NCBI RefSeq assembly: GCF_019649055.1
Contig: NW_026570227.1
Location: forward strand, 682,001-746,000
DNA: 64,000 nt
Source: Paramacrobiotus metropolitanus
Lineage: Eukaryota; Tardigrada; Eutardigrada; Parachela; Macrobiotidae
Direction of reading: 5' to 3'
The notes below the pieces were generated by a model, which saw only the letters and a program-made list of their open reading frames with translations, did no database searches and had not been told where the DNA came from. The position numbers and the translations under genes were made by a program. Position 1 is the stretch's first letter, and each line of letters opens with the position of its first letter. This document shows, in pieces, positions 35,401-46,659 of the stretch.

Positions 35401-35574
35401 TGCGCCATCTACAGGGGCATCTGGCTGAGCTGGCGTATTCGGTTTACTGCGCTTCGTCTTCCGCATGGTGGGTTTCGCGAGAACAGTGGGTGGCGGCGCA
35501 GTCCGAAGCGGCGGGCCAGATTGATTTTGGCTTCGCAGAACGGAAGGAATACCGGTGGCAGCTACGGCCTTACC
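32495..35574 (-). CDS. RRM-containing protein, 5' part missing
   Basis: Six minus-strand exons with matching phases: 35574-35398, 35210-35034, 34785-34596, 34119-33936, 33134-33026 and 32692-32495, about 285 residues to TAG. The first two exons encode low-complexity Ala/Pro/Thr-rich sequence. An RRM-like fold spans exons 3 and 4: strand LLGIVIYGLP, helix SDEELIPRVLAFF, and an RNP1-like strand QRVFVTMRQPF. Then comes an Arg-rich stretch starting KKRRRRRRH and a proline-rich C-terminus with Tyr (PAYYYPPPP...). Likely a nuclear RNA-binding protein; which one is not recognised. No initiator exon was found: upstream lies the truncated retroelement from about 35.65 kb. A foldback element occupies intron 3, between the two halves of the RRM. 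Confidence 0.6.
33451..33699. mobile_element. Short MITE with CCTGGGCAGTTAT ends
   Basis: Perfect 13-bp inverted ends CCTGGGCAGTTAT (33451-33463) and ATAACTGCCCAGG (33687-33699). The inside is rich in TAACTCG/CGAGTTA blocks, themselves inverted. 249 bp, non-coding, inside an intron of the RRM gene. Confidence 0.8.
33835..33880. mobile_element. Small remnant of the CGACAACTTGCTGAC family
   Basis: AAATTGTCGATCAGCACAATTGTCGGTGTGC resembles two arm units (shorter parts: TTGTCGATCAGC, TTGTCGGTG). Very short. Confidence 0.35.
34169..34567. mobile_element. Foldback element with poly-C core
   Basis: Arms of about 55-60 bp: 34169-34230 and 34513-34567 are imperfect reverse complements (GACGAAATGGTCGCA / TGCGACCATTTCGTC at the outside, GTGCAGTGCAC / GTGCACTGCGC towards the middle). 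The core has several C-runs of 7-11 bases after TATAAG or AATAG, and ends with GGATTTTACGGTATTT. No coding capacity. Confidence 0.65.
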
Positions 35575-35654
35575 CTGGAGAAACCGTGATTGGCTTAATT
35601 ACAATCTATATTTAAAAATCTTATGGCATTACAAAACGTACATAGAGCTGCTAA

Positions 35655-36898
35655 AATAAAAAGGGTGCAAAAAGAGGTGCCTATAATGCACGGGAGTGGG
35701 ATAAGAAGGAACAGAAGTCATCCGAAGTGGTACCATCATCGGAAGAATCATCCGAAGACGATGACGAAGATGATGAAGACTTCCAAACACCTGGAGGTGG
35801 ATCGCCAAAGGATGACGATGATGACGACGAGAACGGTAAACCACCACCGTCGGCTCCGGCACCTCAACAGCAAGGCGAACCGGAGATACCGGACAAACAA
35901 CCGGAACCCAAGGAGAAGGACGGAAACAAATCCGCCGATAACTCCAAGGACGACGACGGAGGAGTATACGTCCCTCGCCACTACGGTCATCGGATATCAG
36001 TGACACCGGATTCCGATGAACAACCACTCCGTAACGAATGGAACGAGGACAGTAGGCATGAATTGCCGAACGACATTCCCCCGTTGGCCAACGTCAGGGT
36101 AAAATGTACCGGCATCAAGAGCGCCCAACAGCCGAAACCAAGCGTCTCCGAATACGATGCCGGATGGATGTACACATACGCCGCCCTGAAAGCCCTCGCA
36201 ACCCGCGGACCGAAATTCGCCACACCGAAAATCGCACATAAACTCCTCCAACATTGGAAGGTGAATGAATTCGAATGGCGACAAATGAGTATCGGCCTCG
36301 TCGGACGTTACTGCGACCTCGGATACTGGGGAGGAAAACTTATCCGGACGTACACCAGCTCAAAGCGGATGTACTATGAGTTCCCACCGGAGAAAAAAGA
36401 TCCGGCTCCTTCAACACACGAAGGATGGATACACGCCATTGAAGCGTGTATGGAAATGTCATGGCACCCGGACGGGATGACGCGCGGTGAACTCCTACAC
36501 CAACTGACGGCACGATTCGAGTTCGCCTGGTTTGCTAAAGAACCTCAACTGACGGATCCCAAGTACAAACCGAAGAGGGATTCGAAGAGGAAGGGCTACG
36601 ACCTGGCCGAAGAACTGGAATGGGTCTTAACGAAAGGACTCTCCCAAAACCGGTTCGCCTCAAGAACGGACTTTACTTCCCCAAGCCAAAGGTTTGTAGC
36701 ATGCAATCCATCAACCCACCGACATGGACACCTACCGAAGGAACGACCGGCCGCGGAGCAACAGAACGAGTCGCCCGACTCTCTCCAAGCGGATCGGCCG
36801 GAACCAACCGACCCTCCTACTCGGGAATGAGGAGACGCGGAAAGCGTCGGAGGAGTTGCAGAACCGACTACCTCCATAAAACACCGCAAAGATGTTAA
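35655..36898 (+). CDS. Retroelement unit A', tandem winged-helix-like protein
   Basis: The frame is open from 35655 without a proper ATG. A very acidic Ser/Asp/Glu stretch comes first, then two modules of about 75 residues: the first from WMYTYAALKALATRG to MYYEFPPE, the second from GWIHAIEACMEM to LYFPKPK. Each begins with a Trp-containing helix and ends in a Tyr-x-x-Pro strand, as a winged helix would. The second module's last strand is reached only after a -1 change at the short C-run near 36658; the frame then ends at 36898. The homologue is at 52061-53403. Confidence 0.6.
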
Positions 36899-37067
36899 TC
36901 GACCAACAGAAGTCGACCTACCTCATTCGGCCAACAGAAGTCGAACAGGCACCACAAAGGAGCCTTGCACCAGCTCGAGAACCGACCTGGCCCGACCGTA
37001 GTAATTATAGGGTGTAAACTTATAGGATGCAACCGAGAAACGGTTTGCTTAACTCTTACTTTGACAG

Positions 37068-37706
37068 ACCCGTACGGAGCCCTATACCAGGGAATGCTCA
37101 CAGTGTAATGACTATGCGACACGGGACAACAACCGACTCCCCTGCGCGCAGTGCATCATTTCCTTCACCAATGAACGGACTGAACTGATCGGACTACAAC
37201 CACGGGCTCAGGCAGCGGCACTTTACCTTAACGTTGTCGCTGGAAACTTGAGCGCGTACCGCTACCTGGCCGGACGAGAATCCTTAGTGGACCAGTTGGA
37301 AGCACACGAGCAGGACAATCTGGCCACCATCCAACGGCAACGAAGCGCGGACTTGAGATGGGAAAGAACTCGACCCCCAGTCTTAACAGACAGACTGTGG
37401 GAATACCGGCAAATCCAGGATGTGAAGCGGTAAATGGCGGATCAGAAGAAAATTAAGGAGGTGGACGAGAAGATCGCAACAATGCGAGTCCACCCACCTC
37501 CGACCTCTTATGAACCGGAGATAAAAATCCGACTTCCAGCACCCACACAGGGTCGCTCGGAAGCCGAACAGTTGATTCACAACATACGTGATGTCTACGT
37601 CGGGGATCCCCAACGACCATTGAAGGAAGCCTCGGTAAAGATGATGATGAATATGCCGGACGGAACTCAACAGATGGTTACCCTTACACCGGCAACGGAG
37701 GAATAG
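37068..37706 (+). CDS. Retroelement unit B', zinc-motif protein with internal TAA
   Basis: The frame has a stop just before 37065 and no upstream ATG, but begins exactly after an acceptor-like TTTGACAG, so a spliced subgenomic RNA is likely. It opens with C-S-Q-C-x13-C-A-Q-C. The minus-strand homologue has C-P-D-C-x13-C-W-Y-C. An alpha-helical stretch follows, TAA at 37431-37433 with ATG immediately after, and a further 90 codons to TAG 37704-37706. Unlike unit B on the minus strand it lacks an RS domain. Either the TAA is a mutation or the two halves are translated separately. Confidence 0.55.
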
Positions 37707-39254
37707 TTGACGGCAGTCAAACAAAGGGCTATGCCAGTAGTCACACAGGCTCGGCCAGCTGTTCCCCAGCAGATTCCTCAACCCGGAACTTCAACCCGAA
37801 CAATGGCTCCACCGACGACTCAACAGCAGTCACGTCGACCAGCCAGAGATCTTGCCGGACACGACCTCCGACATCGGATCGGCCAAGACGCTCGACACAA
37901 AATCGAGGAACAACGGGCCGTTATCCGAAGTGTCGGTATGGAACCAACCAGACCTCCACCAGGAAAACGAACTGGATCCGGAGAAACCGGAATCGGACTG
38001 GTGATCGACTCAACGAGGAAGTCGAAGAGGAACGTGGTCCCACCCGAAGAGCAACCGGATGCCCACATGGCAGAACCGGCGGTTGAAGTGAATGCCGAAG
38101 CGCAACCCGATGCTCAACCGGACCAGATGGACGTCGAAGTGGCCGACCAGATGGCACAATTACCCGAAGTCGACGTGCCAACCCGAGACGACCCTCGGTA
38201 CGACCTTGCCAGACAACAGGCAATTGAAGTCGTTATGCCACACCCGACCGAACGGACGAATTACATCATGACCACTATGGAGTATGAGGAACGACATCGC
38301 CCACAAGTATGGCGGATGGTAGAAAACCTACGACAGTTCCTCGTTCGATCCGGATACCAGACATTGGTTGAACAACAACAATGGAAACCGGACTTCAACA
38401 TGGACGCCCACACCAACAAGAACGTGGAGCATCCGTACACCAGAGCGAACGCCTTACTGTCAATGACTGACCCGAACTTGCTGAACATACCTTTGTACAG
38501 TCCGGACTGGACACGTGCAAGTCAACTTGGGGCTCGCGAATACGCCCATGACGAGCTGGAAGGTATGGCCCAGTTCTTCATCACTGACGCCCACCCGGCC
38601 TTCGTCATCACCGCAGCACGAGCAGCACTGGACTTGGTCCAATATCTCCCAGAAGGGGAGGTCGACATGGCTCCTGACGGTGTTACGGCATTCCTGCGAT
38701 ACATCTTCGCAGCGAGAATCGGCAATTACTTCTGCCACTACACATTGTACGGACTGTACCAGAACCAGCAGATACCAGCCGAACTCCAAACCATCGTGGC
38801 CCAACTTGGCACTCCGATGCGAAGCAGCATCCAAGCCGTCTGGTTACGCGACCTACTTTACACCCACGAACGTTACGCGGTGAAGTATGGCTTTAGCGAG
38901 GACTACATCGATCCTTGCGACGACGCAACCAGATTCATCAGCTGGTACCGAGAACACAAAGTTCTCCCCAGCGGATTTACGTCGCACCCATACGAATCAT
39001 GGATGTCAGACGCTTTGGCACCCGGCGCACAACCGTTTGCGCTGAAGCTTCGGAAACAAGCTGCCAAGGAGAAGAAGACTCGAGCTGAACGCTCCGGCCA
39101 GGAAACGGATGAGACAGACGACACGTCTCAACGGAGTGGCCCGGCGACATGTAAACCGTCGTTGTTACGTCCACACCACCGACATCGCCCCGACGACGAC
39201 CACGAAGATGACTACTTCGGCGGCGACCCGCCGATCAATGTCGAACTCGGATAA
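37707..39254 (+). CDS. Retroelement unit C', conserved helical domain
   Basis: In frame with unit B' and separated from it only by TAG; the first ATG is 8 codons in. A disordered Pro/Gln/Arg-rich N-terminus of about 170 residues precedes a globular, mostly helical domain. Motifs shared with unit C at 48938-50320: PNLLNIPLYSPDW / LNLLGVPLDTVD, AHPAFVITAARAALDLV / VNPAFKVLAARAAIGLV, and FLRYIFAARIGNY / WGQKIFAARLAHY. The tail is basic then acidic. Size, order and tails suggest a structural or nucleocapsid-like protein, but this is inference; no family recognised. Confidence 0.65.
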   Translation: MTAVKQRAMPVVTQARPAVPQQIPQPGTSTRTMAPPTTQQQSRRPARDLAGHDLRHRIGQDARHKIEEQRAVIRSVGMEPTRPPPGKRTGSGETGIGLVIDSTRKSKRNVVPPEEQPDAHMAEPAVEVNAEAQPDAQPDQMDVEVADQMAQLPEVDVPTRDDPRYDLARQQAIEVVMPHPTERTNYIMTTMEYEERHRPQVWRMVENLRQFLVRSGYQTLVEQQQWKPDFNMDAHTNKNVEHPYTRANALLSMTDPNLLNIPLYSPDWTRASQLGAREYAHDELEGMAQFFITDAHPAFVITAARAALDLVQYLPEGEVDMAPDGVTAFLRYIFAARIGNYFCHYTLYGLYQNQQIPAELQTIVAQLGTPMRSSIQAVWLRDLLYTHERYAVKYGFSEDYIDPCDDATRFISWYREHKVLPSGFTSHPYESWMSDALAPGAQPFALKLRKQAAKEKKTRAERSGQETDETDDTSQRSGPATCKPSLLRPHHRHRPDDDHEDDYFGGDPPINVELG

Positions 39255-39259
39255 GATCA

Positions 39260-42200
39260 GGTTCCCACATTGGAACCTGATCCCCCACTCGGAACATCCG
39301 AAGGGATCGAACATCGACCACAAAGGCCGATTATGGTCGAGAACCGACCTGACTGAGAAACAGTCCAGCTGAGAAACAGCATCGTCGAGAAACGACTTCG
39401 GAATAGAACGGACACCTTTTTCTTTCTTAAGTTTTTTTTACAGAAACCGACCAACCATGTTAACAGCGGAAGTCAACAATGACTACGCCGGATTCTTCGG
39501 TCTGACCCGGAAACGAGTGGTTAGACCTGGGTACTTCGGTCCTTTCACCTTACCGGTACGTCCCCCGAGGAATCCCCTGGAAAGAACTGGGCAAACTGAC
39601 CCCAGTTCCCCAGCACGGCAGGAGCAGATCGCTCGAACCACGCTCTGCTACCAGGCATGGACAGATCGTGAACCACATCTGCTAACAACAGCACATTGTG
39701 AACCACGTTCTGCGACCATCGGGGCCAACAGGAGCCCCAATCCGCGTTACATGGAGCCGCCAATAAGTTACATGGTGTTACATGGTGCCATCAACTACGA
39801 CCGCCTACGAACGGTATTCCGGCCAACCGACTCCGGAGCATCGACCGAGAGGTTTCGCTAACATGGCGTAGAACACGTCGCTGCGCGCTCTTCGTCATGT
39901 TTGCCGAGCACCCGTGGCCAACTAAGGAACCGGGTAAGCCGACCAGCAACCTTCACCATAGGTAACAGCGGATATCCTCAGCGGCACTGCCAACAGCGCA
40001 GAGTGATCAACCCCGATCACAGGAAACTAGGTCGACCACAAAGGCCGACCTTGTCCCCGCAACAACCATATAACTCTCGTCAACCGCTGAACCACGACCA
40101 GAACGGATCGGACAGGGAAGCATAAATGAAGACGCAGACCGCGCCAAGGATCACAATGGCTAAGTCGTACCGGATTCTCCGCTGAACCCAGAGCTACAGA
40201 CTCTGTACCTGGAGTCCAACCGACGTCTCCCCTGGAGGATATCGGACATAACCGCCGATTCACCGGTGTCCACGACTACGCGCGCTTCGAACGTGCTGTC
40301 ATTACCTGAAGAGGAACAACGACGGTGATTCGGCTACCGGTGTACCGACGACTCCGCCGCCAACCTGCTTCCCCATGTCCTCAATGGAACATCCTAGGCA
40401 GACCGTGTTAGAATACGCGACCTGCACCCCTTGACGAACACCGTTGACGAAGATCGTCTGTCCGCAACAGTGTCGGCCAGGTGTTCTGCGTCATCGGCAA
40501 AGAATCCCGTGGACTTTGGACGTCTACCCCCAACAGACGTGGCTAGGTGTCCCTGGTTTGCGACAAAGAAACGAAGAATTGGATCTGATACGACCTCAGT
40601 AACTTGCATGTGCATGACGGATTTAAACCAAAGAGGATGGTGAAAAGAGACCACAAAGGCTCTTTACCGCCGTCCGAAAGCATGATGCATGAGGAAGTAC
40701 TAGTCATTTGGCCAACAGACGCCACGGCAACATGCCATTGCTCAACATGGAGCGGGACTCTGACGCCTGAAGGCATTTCACTCGAGCCGACCAACCAGGT
40801 GACGCGCCGGGACTCGGACCCGTCCAACGGCACTTCGCTCGGATCGACCAACAGAAGTCTAGATCCGACCCAAAGTTCATGTCAGGAGCGCAGCCGCAGA
40901 AGAACGGAGTTGCGCTGCCGAATATCCTTCTGCCAGTCCGAACTGACCGAGGGATGTCCGAACACAAGAGACCCAGTCAACTGTGGCTGGAAGCACGGAA
41001 CATCCGAGAGTAAGTCGACTTGACGAGTGCCGACTAGCCCCACATTGGGCGTAACGGTATAAGTCGTTTTAACCGACCTCAAAGTCGGAGGTCGGAAGTG
41101 ACCAAACGAAGGTCGGATAAACGCGACAACAAGTCGGAACAGCAATCAGACGTCGGAAATCAACCTTCTCAGCGGAAGAATCCAGCTTTGGGACGGATGG
41201 AAACACACTTCATCCGACCTCGGGACGTCGGACATACCCGACCTTGGAATATCCGACCCCCGTCGGATCAGTTAGCCGACCAACATTGGTCGACTAGCTC
41301 AGTCAACTACGACGGAAGAGGACGGGGAATTACCTCGCGATGGACGAATCCAACCAAGGTCGACCATCGATGGATAGAATATCCGACCTTGAGTCGCACA
41401 ACACTGTGACCGACCATAGGTCGGATAACAACGGAACACATCGAACCACATGACCGAACGGAGGTCGGAAATGTACGACAACAAGTCAACGGAGTAACCA
41501 GAGGTCGGACATCGATCTCCAAACGGAAGAACTCCACTTTCTGACGGCGAGAAACACAACTTAGCCGACCTAGGAATATCCGATCTCACTACGGATACCA
41601 TTATATCCGACCTCACATCGGATAACGGTATGACCGACCTTGAGTCGCCCAACATTGTGCCTGACTACAGGTCGGATGGCAACAACATGCATCGGATGGA
41701 AGTCAACCGGACACTCCCACCGAAGATACCAAGGATTTCCGACCGGACCTTCGAGCCAGTTCGCATCGGATAACTTCATAACCAGGCTCGTGGTAGCAGA
41801 TTTTACGGTTTAACCGACCACTTTTGAACGGAACTGCTGTACTAGACGACCACAAAGGTCGCATGACTTAAGTATAGCTTTGTCCGACCTGGACTTCGGA
41901 GTTCGGAACTTAGCCGGATCTCCGAACTACCGGTCAACTTACCGGTAGTCCGACCTTGGTCAAACCGACCTCGGTCCAACTCCCCCATTTAGAGAGGATG
42001 CTTCGGCATTTGCAACTGCAACGGTGCCTCTCTCTTCCCAACGGACGGATACGAGTCGGAAGTAAGTGTTAACCATGCTTATCCGACCTCGGTGATTTTA
42101 GCCGGTTACGACGGGTAACCCGGGAACCGACGCCCCGGACCCAACTTACCGGATGAGATTGGACAGGAGACCCCGTGGCAACTTAAGCACCCCGTGGACG

Positions 42201-42660
42201 TCATCCTAGTCGGAATAGGACCCCGGACAGATTTTTGCATTTATTTCTTAGCATTTTTCCTAACAAACGGAATTGTATTTTTCTAGTTCGATCTCTTTGA
42301 CAGATCTGTTTTGTAACCTTTTTGCTCACTGGAATTGTGAATAAAACTTTATTTTTCTTTCGCGCTGTATAACTTTTATTACATTTTCATTGTTCTCCGA
42401 TGCCACCCGACGCAAAGAAGCCAGCCAACAGATGCATCACCGGCCCAACGAAACGCACGAGCAACTTCCGGATTTCTCGGCCGTGAGCTGCTTGCCTCTC
42501 ACGGGTTCGGAAGTGGATGAAGGGACGGTCAACAAGACACCGGACTCCCAGCTGCCAGAGGACGCGTACCGGCGACCCCACACTGGGTCCAACCGGAGAG
42601 TTGTGCAGTACTGGTGCGGTACTGAGTCGGAGCATCCTTCGCGGGAGCTCGGATTCCCGC
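39260..42660. repeat. Non-coding repetitive 3' region of the truncated element
   Basis: Dense degenerate repeats of CCGACC / GGTCGG, most regular at 41040-41780. The motif ACCACAAAGG recurs at about 36951, 39319, 40036, 40651 and 41850; CCAACAGAAGT recurs at 36903, 36929 and 40849. Frames here are short and not conserved. Confidence 0.7.
42340..42345 (+). terminator. Polyadenylation signal of the truncated element
   Basis: AATAAA in the context GGAATTGTGAATAAAAC. The minus-strand element has TTGGAATAAAAT at the equivalent place (48240-48245), with a shared ACAGATCT block upstream, so the 3' processing region is conserved. Confidence 0.55.
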
Positions 42661-43129
42661 CCAGAGGCATGTCAGGCACATGAGCCTGTGCGTGGTGCGT
42701 ACGGCTCAACATGGAGCGTACTTGCACCCACTTACATGCCATATTGCCTCTCTCTTGTACGTACGTGTGACGCTGCACTGCACTCATCCACTGAAGTGGA
42801 TATACCGCACAGCGCACACACTGAGCGTACTTGCTCTCTCGTCCCCCTTTCGCAGTACTACTCAGCGTTCATACGCTCGCGTTGGGTAGAGTCCAGTCTG
42901 CGCATCACACAGCTGATTCACGTCTTGGCCTGCATCACCACGCACGTGTTGGCCGCCAGGATTCAATTGACACTTACTCGCCAACGAGACGCATCAAGAA
43001 CCCTTTTGAGCATACACTTTGCTATTTGGCCACACGTGCCTTTGTTCTTTCTTCCTGCTATTACGCAGCATTGTCAGCCTTTATAGTCTAATAAAGACAG
43101 CATCGTGAGCTCCTCGCCACACTCTGTTA

Positions 43130-44185
43130 CAATAGTCCAAATTAGTAAATCAGATGCAACATGGAAATTAACGGAGCACCCCATTAAAATAAACAACGTC
43201 TTTAGTCGGTGGTTTGGGCGCCGGTTTTTCTCTTCTAGCCAATTAGCTGGTTGCAAGCTCAACGCCTGACCAGCATTCAATACTGCCATTCGTTTGAAGC
43301 AATACGGCTCTGTATTTTGGTATGCTGTTAGGAACTGAGCGCAGTTAGTAGCCTGATGTAATGTCTAATGATTAATATCTGATATGTACATAATATCTGA
43401 TACGTACAAGCTTGTCCCGTAATTTCCATCGTAAAGGTACGGCTAGCGCGAAATTTGCGCTTGAAACGGTGGCCACGTCACTACGCTTATCTGATTGCCT
43501 AAATCCGCTCCGTAGATGGATTGTCCATTACCACACCGACAGTTTCTTAGCCACTTTACGCCAGGCAGTTACTGTTATTCTCATTGAATTATATGGCGTG
43601 TACCAAGCCCCCAGCCAGCCAAATGCATGTTACGTGTGGCGTGGCGCGCCGTAGTACGGATTTACGCGGAACACGTAAATTTGTAATGTTCGCTGTTCTG
43701 ATGCGATGGAAATTACGGGACAAGCTTGTACATATTTCAAAATACCCATAACTGTAACTGTGCTGTACGTTGTCAGCTGTAATTTCTGTAATGTCCCAAT
43801 GGGTACAGCATACCAACGATTTTGCACACTGGTGCCACTTAGTCGCTCGTAAGATTTACTTCATTTTGACCAATCTAAAAGAACGAAAATTATGGCAACG
43901 TAAAAAAAGAACAATCGTTTTAAAGGTGACCTTAAGCAATTTTATTTGCTGCAGCGTAAAAAGGAATTAGTTACTGAGTTACCAGCGCTAGTCAAGGACT
44001 CAAGGTGGCAGATTTTGGTACAGTGAGCCGTATTTGGATACTGTATACTTGGTAACTAGCCAGTCTAGACTCGCAACTACAGTAATCTTAAGATAAAAGA
44101 GCGATTGTCAAAACGGGTTAACCAATACTTTTTGCTATGAAAGCATGTATGGTTCCAATTGTTAACATTTTTCCAGTCAAAAATG
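43130..44185. other. Non-coding; short inverted pair
   Basis: ACAAGCTTGTCCCGTAATTTCCATCG at 43407 is mirrored by CGATGGAAATTACGGGACAAGCTTGT at 43703 (shortest shared core GTCCCGTAATTTCCATCG). The pair of about 26 bp encloses 300 bp and is probably a small MITE. A similar CTTGTCCCG occurs near 645. Nothing else recognised. Confidence 0.5.
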
Positions 44186-44194
44186 TTGACGTTA

Positions 44195-44840
44195 GTAATA
44201 CGGCACACCGACAACTTGCTGGCCGACATCTTGCTGGCCGACAAAATTTCGACCCGGCGATTTATTGAAACAGGAAATCGCTGAACGACAGTTTGCTGAT
44301 ACCGACGATATGCTGACAACATTTTGTTGAATGACAGAATGTTTACCCTACAACGTGCTGACTTACTAAATTACTTACTTATTAACAATTAATGTTGACT
44401 GAGATATGAACAAACTAGTTATTCGTCAATTTAAATCAGCAAGTTGTGATAGTTGGCAACGTAGCCGGTTAGCAAATTGTCGATCGACGAAATGTGTTAG
44501 AATTTATATTATGATATTATTATAGTCACGGGAACAGAAACCGGAAGCGTCGCACACACTGGTGTCAGTTCTGTTATTGTTCTGTTCATCAATGTTATAC
44601 AAGCAGGTTGCTTATATAGCACACGGTACATTCACGGTATTAGTAAGTTACTGCACCTAAACATCTGATAAACAAGGGGATTGGTGACCTGGGTGCACCG
44701 TACACTCATAGATCAGTTAGTAAGACAATGGTCATAGTTCACAAGTGCATGACACATCATGAGTGTATATTATATTGGTAATATAATTTCTGACAAAATG
44801 AAAAACTCATAGAGTTATCGTGCTACCGGCAGCGGCAGCC
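44195..44840. mobile_element. Deleted non-autonomous copy of the MULE-like family
   Basis: The left tip CGGCACACCGACAACTTGCT (44200) and arm units to 44345 match the left end at 16.7 kb. Reversed units (AATCAGCAAGTTGTGATAG, AGCAAATTGTCGATCG) at 44435-44490 and the tip TAGAGTTATCGTGCTACCGG at 44810 match the right end at 18.2 kb. The transposase exon is absent. Confidence 0.6.
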
Positions 44841-45155
44841 GAACACCGTAGCTTGTGAGTGAAGCTGCTTTCAGTTATCAGCGATTTCTGGGTGTGTGCT
44901 CGTGAAATACCAAAAAGCAGCGCGATGTCCCGTGAACGCTGCAAAAATGTTTAACAAAATTTACTGACGTCACTAACTACGCAGTTACTGTCGATGATGT
45001 ATTACTAACGGCTTTTTGAGGCATTTATATGGTATAATATAGTTTGCAATAATTTTTAATCTTGTCTTTGCTGATTTTTATATGCTGGTGATGCTGATGA
45101 GTTTGGGATTGTAACATTCATTTTGGAATTTGCAGCACTTTCTTTCTAACTAAAA

Positions 45156-46645
45156 ATGGATACCAAGCGGCGAAATTTTGGTAGTACCTGCGAGTACAGC
45201 CTTAACGAGAAAGGTTTTATTGGAAGAGGATCCTTTGGTCATGTCTACGAAGCAGAAATTACAGAGAGGGGTGACTTTAGAGGAGCACAGGTGGTGGCCG
45301 TTAAAGTTGTGCAACAGAAAACTGAAGGTGGTTTCCTCGAGCTTCCGGATGGACAAAAATGGCTGATGCGAATGGCAGATGTATTAAATCTGAGAAACAA
45401 AAATGTTGCTGCCTACCACAAGGTGACGGTAATCGAAGGAAAAATGAGATGTACTGTACAGATAATGATGGATTACTATCAAAGTAAGTAGCGACTATAA
45501 TAAAGTCTTTTGGTTGAATGCAATAATAAAATTAATGAGTTAGCTCGAAATTCTTTGTCAATTATATTTAGGTGATCTGTCATCACTCCTGGACAGCTAT
45601 AAGAAGGGCAACCGTTTTCTCGGTTTGACAGATGCCATCCGGTATATATTCAATATAACCGAAGGACTGCACTACTTACATGGAAAAAATATTATTCATG
45701 CAGACTTAAAGCCGGGAAATATTTTTGTCAACCAGCATGACGAGCTGTTGATTGGTGATTTGGACGATCACATTCACATGCACCATAGTATCACTGTTTC
45801 GAATGATATTTCGCAATTACGTGGTACGGCGCGCTACATGTCCCCAGAAATGTGTCACAAGTCCTTACTGATAGATCAAGACTGTCTCGTTGGACGTAAA
45901 ACTGATATCTGGAGCCTTGGCTGCATTATGCAGGATATAACTGACTGTGTGTACGGAATAAGAACAAAATGGCTTCACAAAAAAGGTGAAAAAATAGAGG
46001 TGGAAAGTGGTTCCGAAAAGGTTTCTGGGAACCACTTTGTCATACTAATCATCAAAGGTTACGTTCCGTTTATTAACGATGCCGTACCCAACGTTATCGC
46101 CGCATGGATGCGACACTGTCTACGAACGGACAGCAGGGACAGGATAACTGCCAGTGATTTAATCGATTTACTGCAGTATACTATTTCCAGTACAGTTAAC
46201 GTCGACGCCTTAACCGTAATCGGTGAAGATGACGCCTTAACTGTTATCGAAGATCGTAGTGAAGAAAGAATTGCCGCAGAAGGGGTTTTGGAAGAGTGTG
46301 ACAGCAGAGTGACTGTGGAGGAGGTAGAGTTCGGAAGTAACTGCCAGTACGAGGCAAACCAAAACGAGTTTTTAGGACAAGGAGGCTTTGGACACGTTTG
46401 CAAAGCAATAGTCACAACGCGAGGAAATTATACTGGCGAAGACAACGTGGCCATCAAGTTCGTGTACAATTTATTTGGCAAAAGCTCTGTGACGGTTGTG
46501 CCTCGTAAAAAACTGACGACGCTTCTTCGACGTATGCATCTGCTAGTCCAGTTCCGGCATAGCAATCTGGTCACCTACCACAAAATAAGCATTCATAACG
46601 GAGAAAGGGGTCCGTATATGAAGCTTATGATGGACCGGTATTACG
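45156..46645 (+). CDS. Tandem protein-kinase gene with truncated second domain
   Basis: Exon 1 45156-45483 (donor GTAAGT), exon 2 45572-46645 (acceptor TATTTAG), phases 1/1. Domain 1 is complete: Gly loop GRGSFG (residues 23-28), Lys in VAVKVV, catalytic loop IHADLKPGN, Mg motif region LIGDLDD, YMSPEM in place of APE, then a C-lobe to WMRHCLRTDSRDRIT. HRD is HAD and DFG is DLD, but the catalytic Asp, Lys, Asn and metal Asp remain, so activity is plausible. A linker with a duplicated DALTVI motif leads to a second domain (GQGGFGHV, VAIKFV, hinge MMDRYYG), which ends at a donor GTAAGT exactly where the C-lobe exon should follow. The next AG leads to a stop. Relationship: Ser/Thr kinase of STE/MAP3K or NEK-like type, not certain. 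Confidence 0.75.
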
Positions 46646-46659
46646 GTAAGTAACTGGAT

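Larger units (their letters stand above)
35640..43120 (+). mobile_element. 5'-truncated giant retroelement (A-B-C and 3' end only)
   Basis: Holds diverged homologues of the three post-pol units of the minus-strand element, then a 3-kb repetitive non-coding region, AATAAA at 42340, and an end block CCCAGAGGCATGTCAGG near 42662 that matches CCCAGAGGCATGTGAGC of the other element, with a second AATAAA at about 43090. Gag, protease, RT, RNase H and integrase are absent; the left edge lies about 35.6-35.65 kb, directly against the RRM gene. LTR borders cannot be proven because the 5' LTR is not here. Confidence 0.7.

Noticed and set aside
42390-43091. Plus-strand frames of up to 189 residues near the end of the truncated element
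   Set aside because: They lie past the polyadenylation signal and across the presumed LTR start, have no homologue in the other element, and are probably chance.
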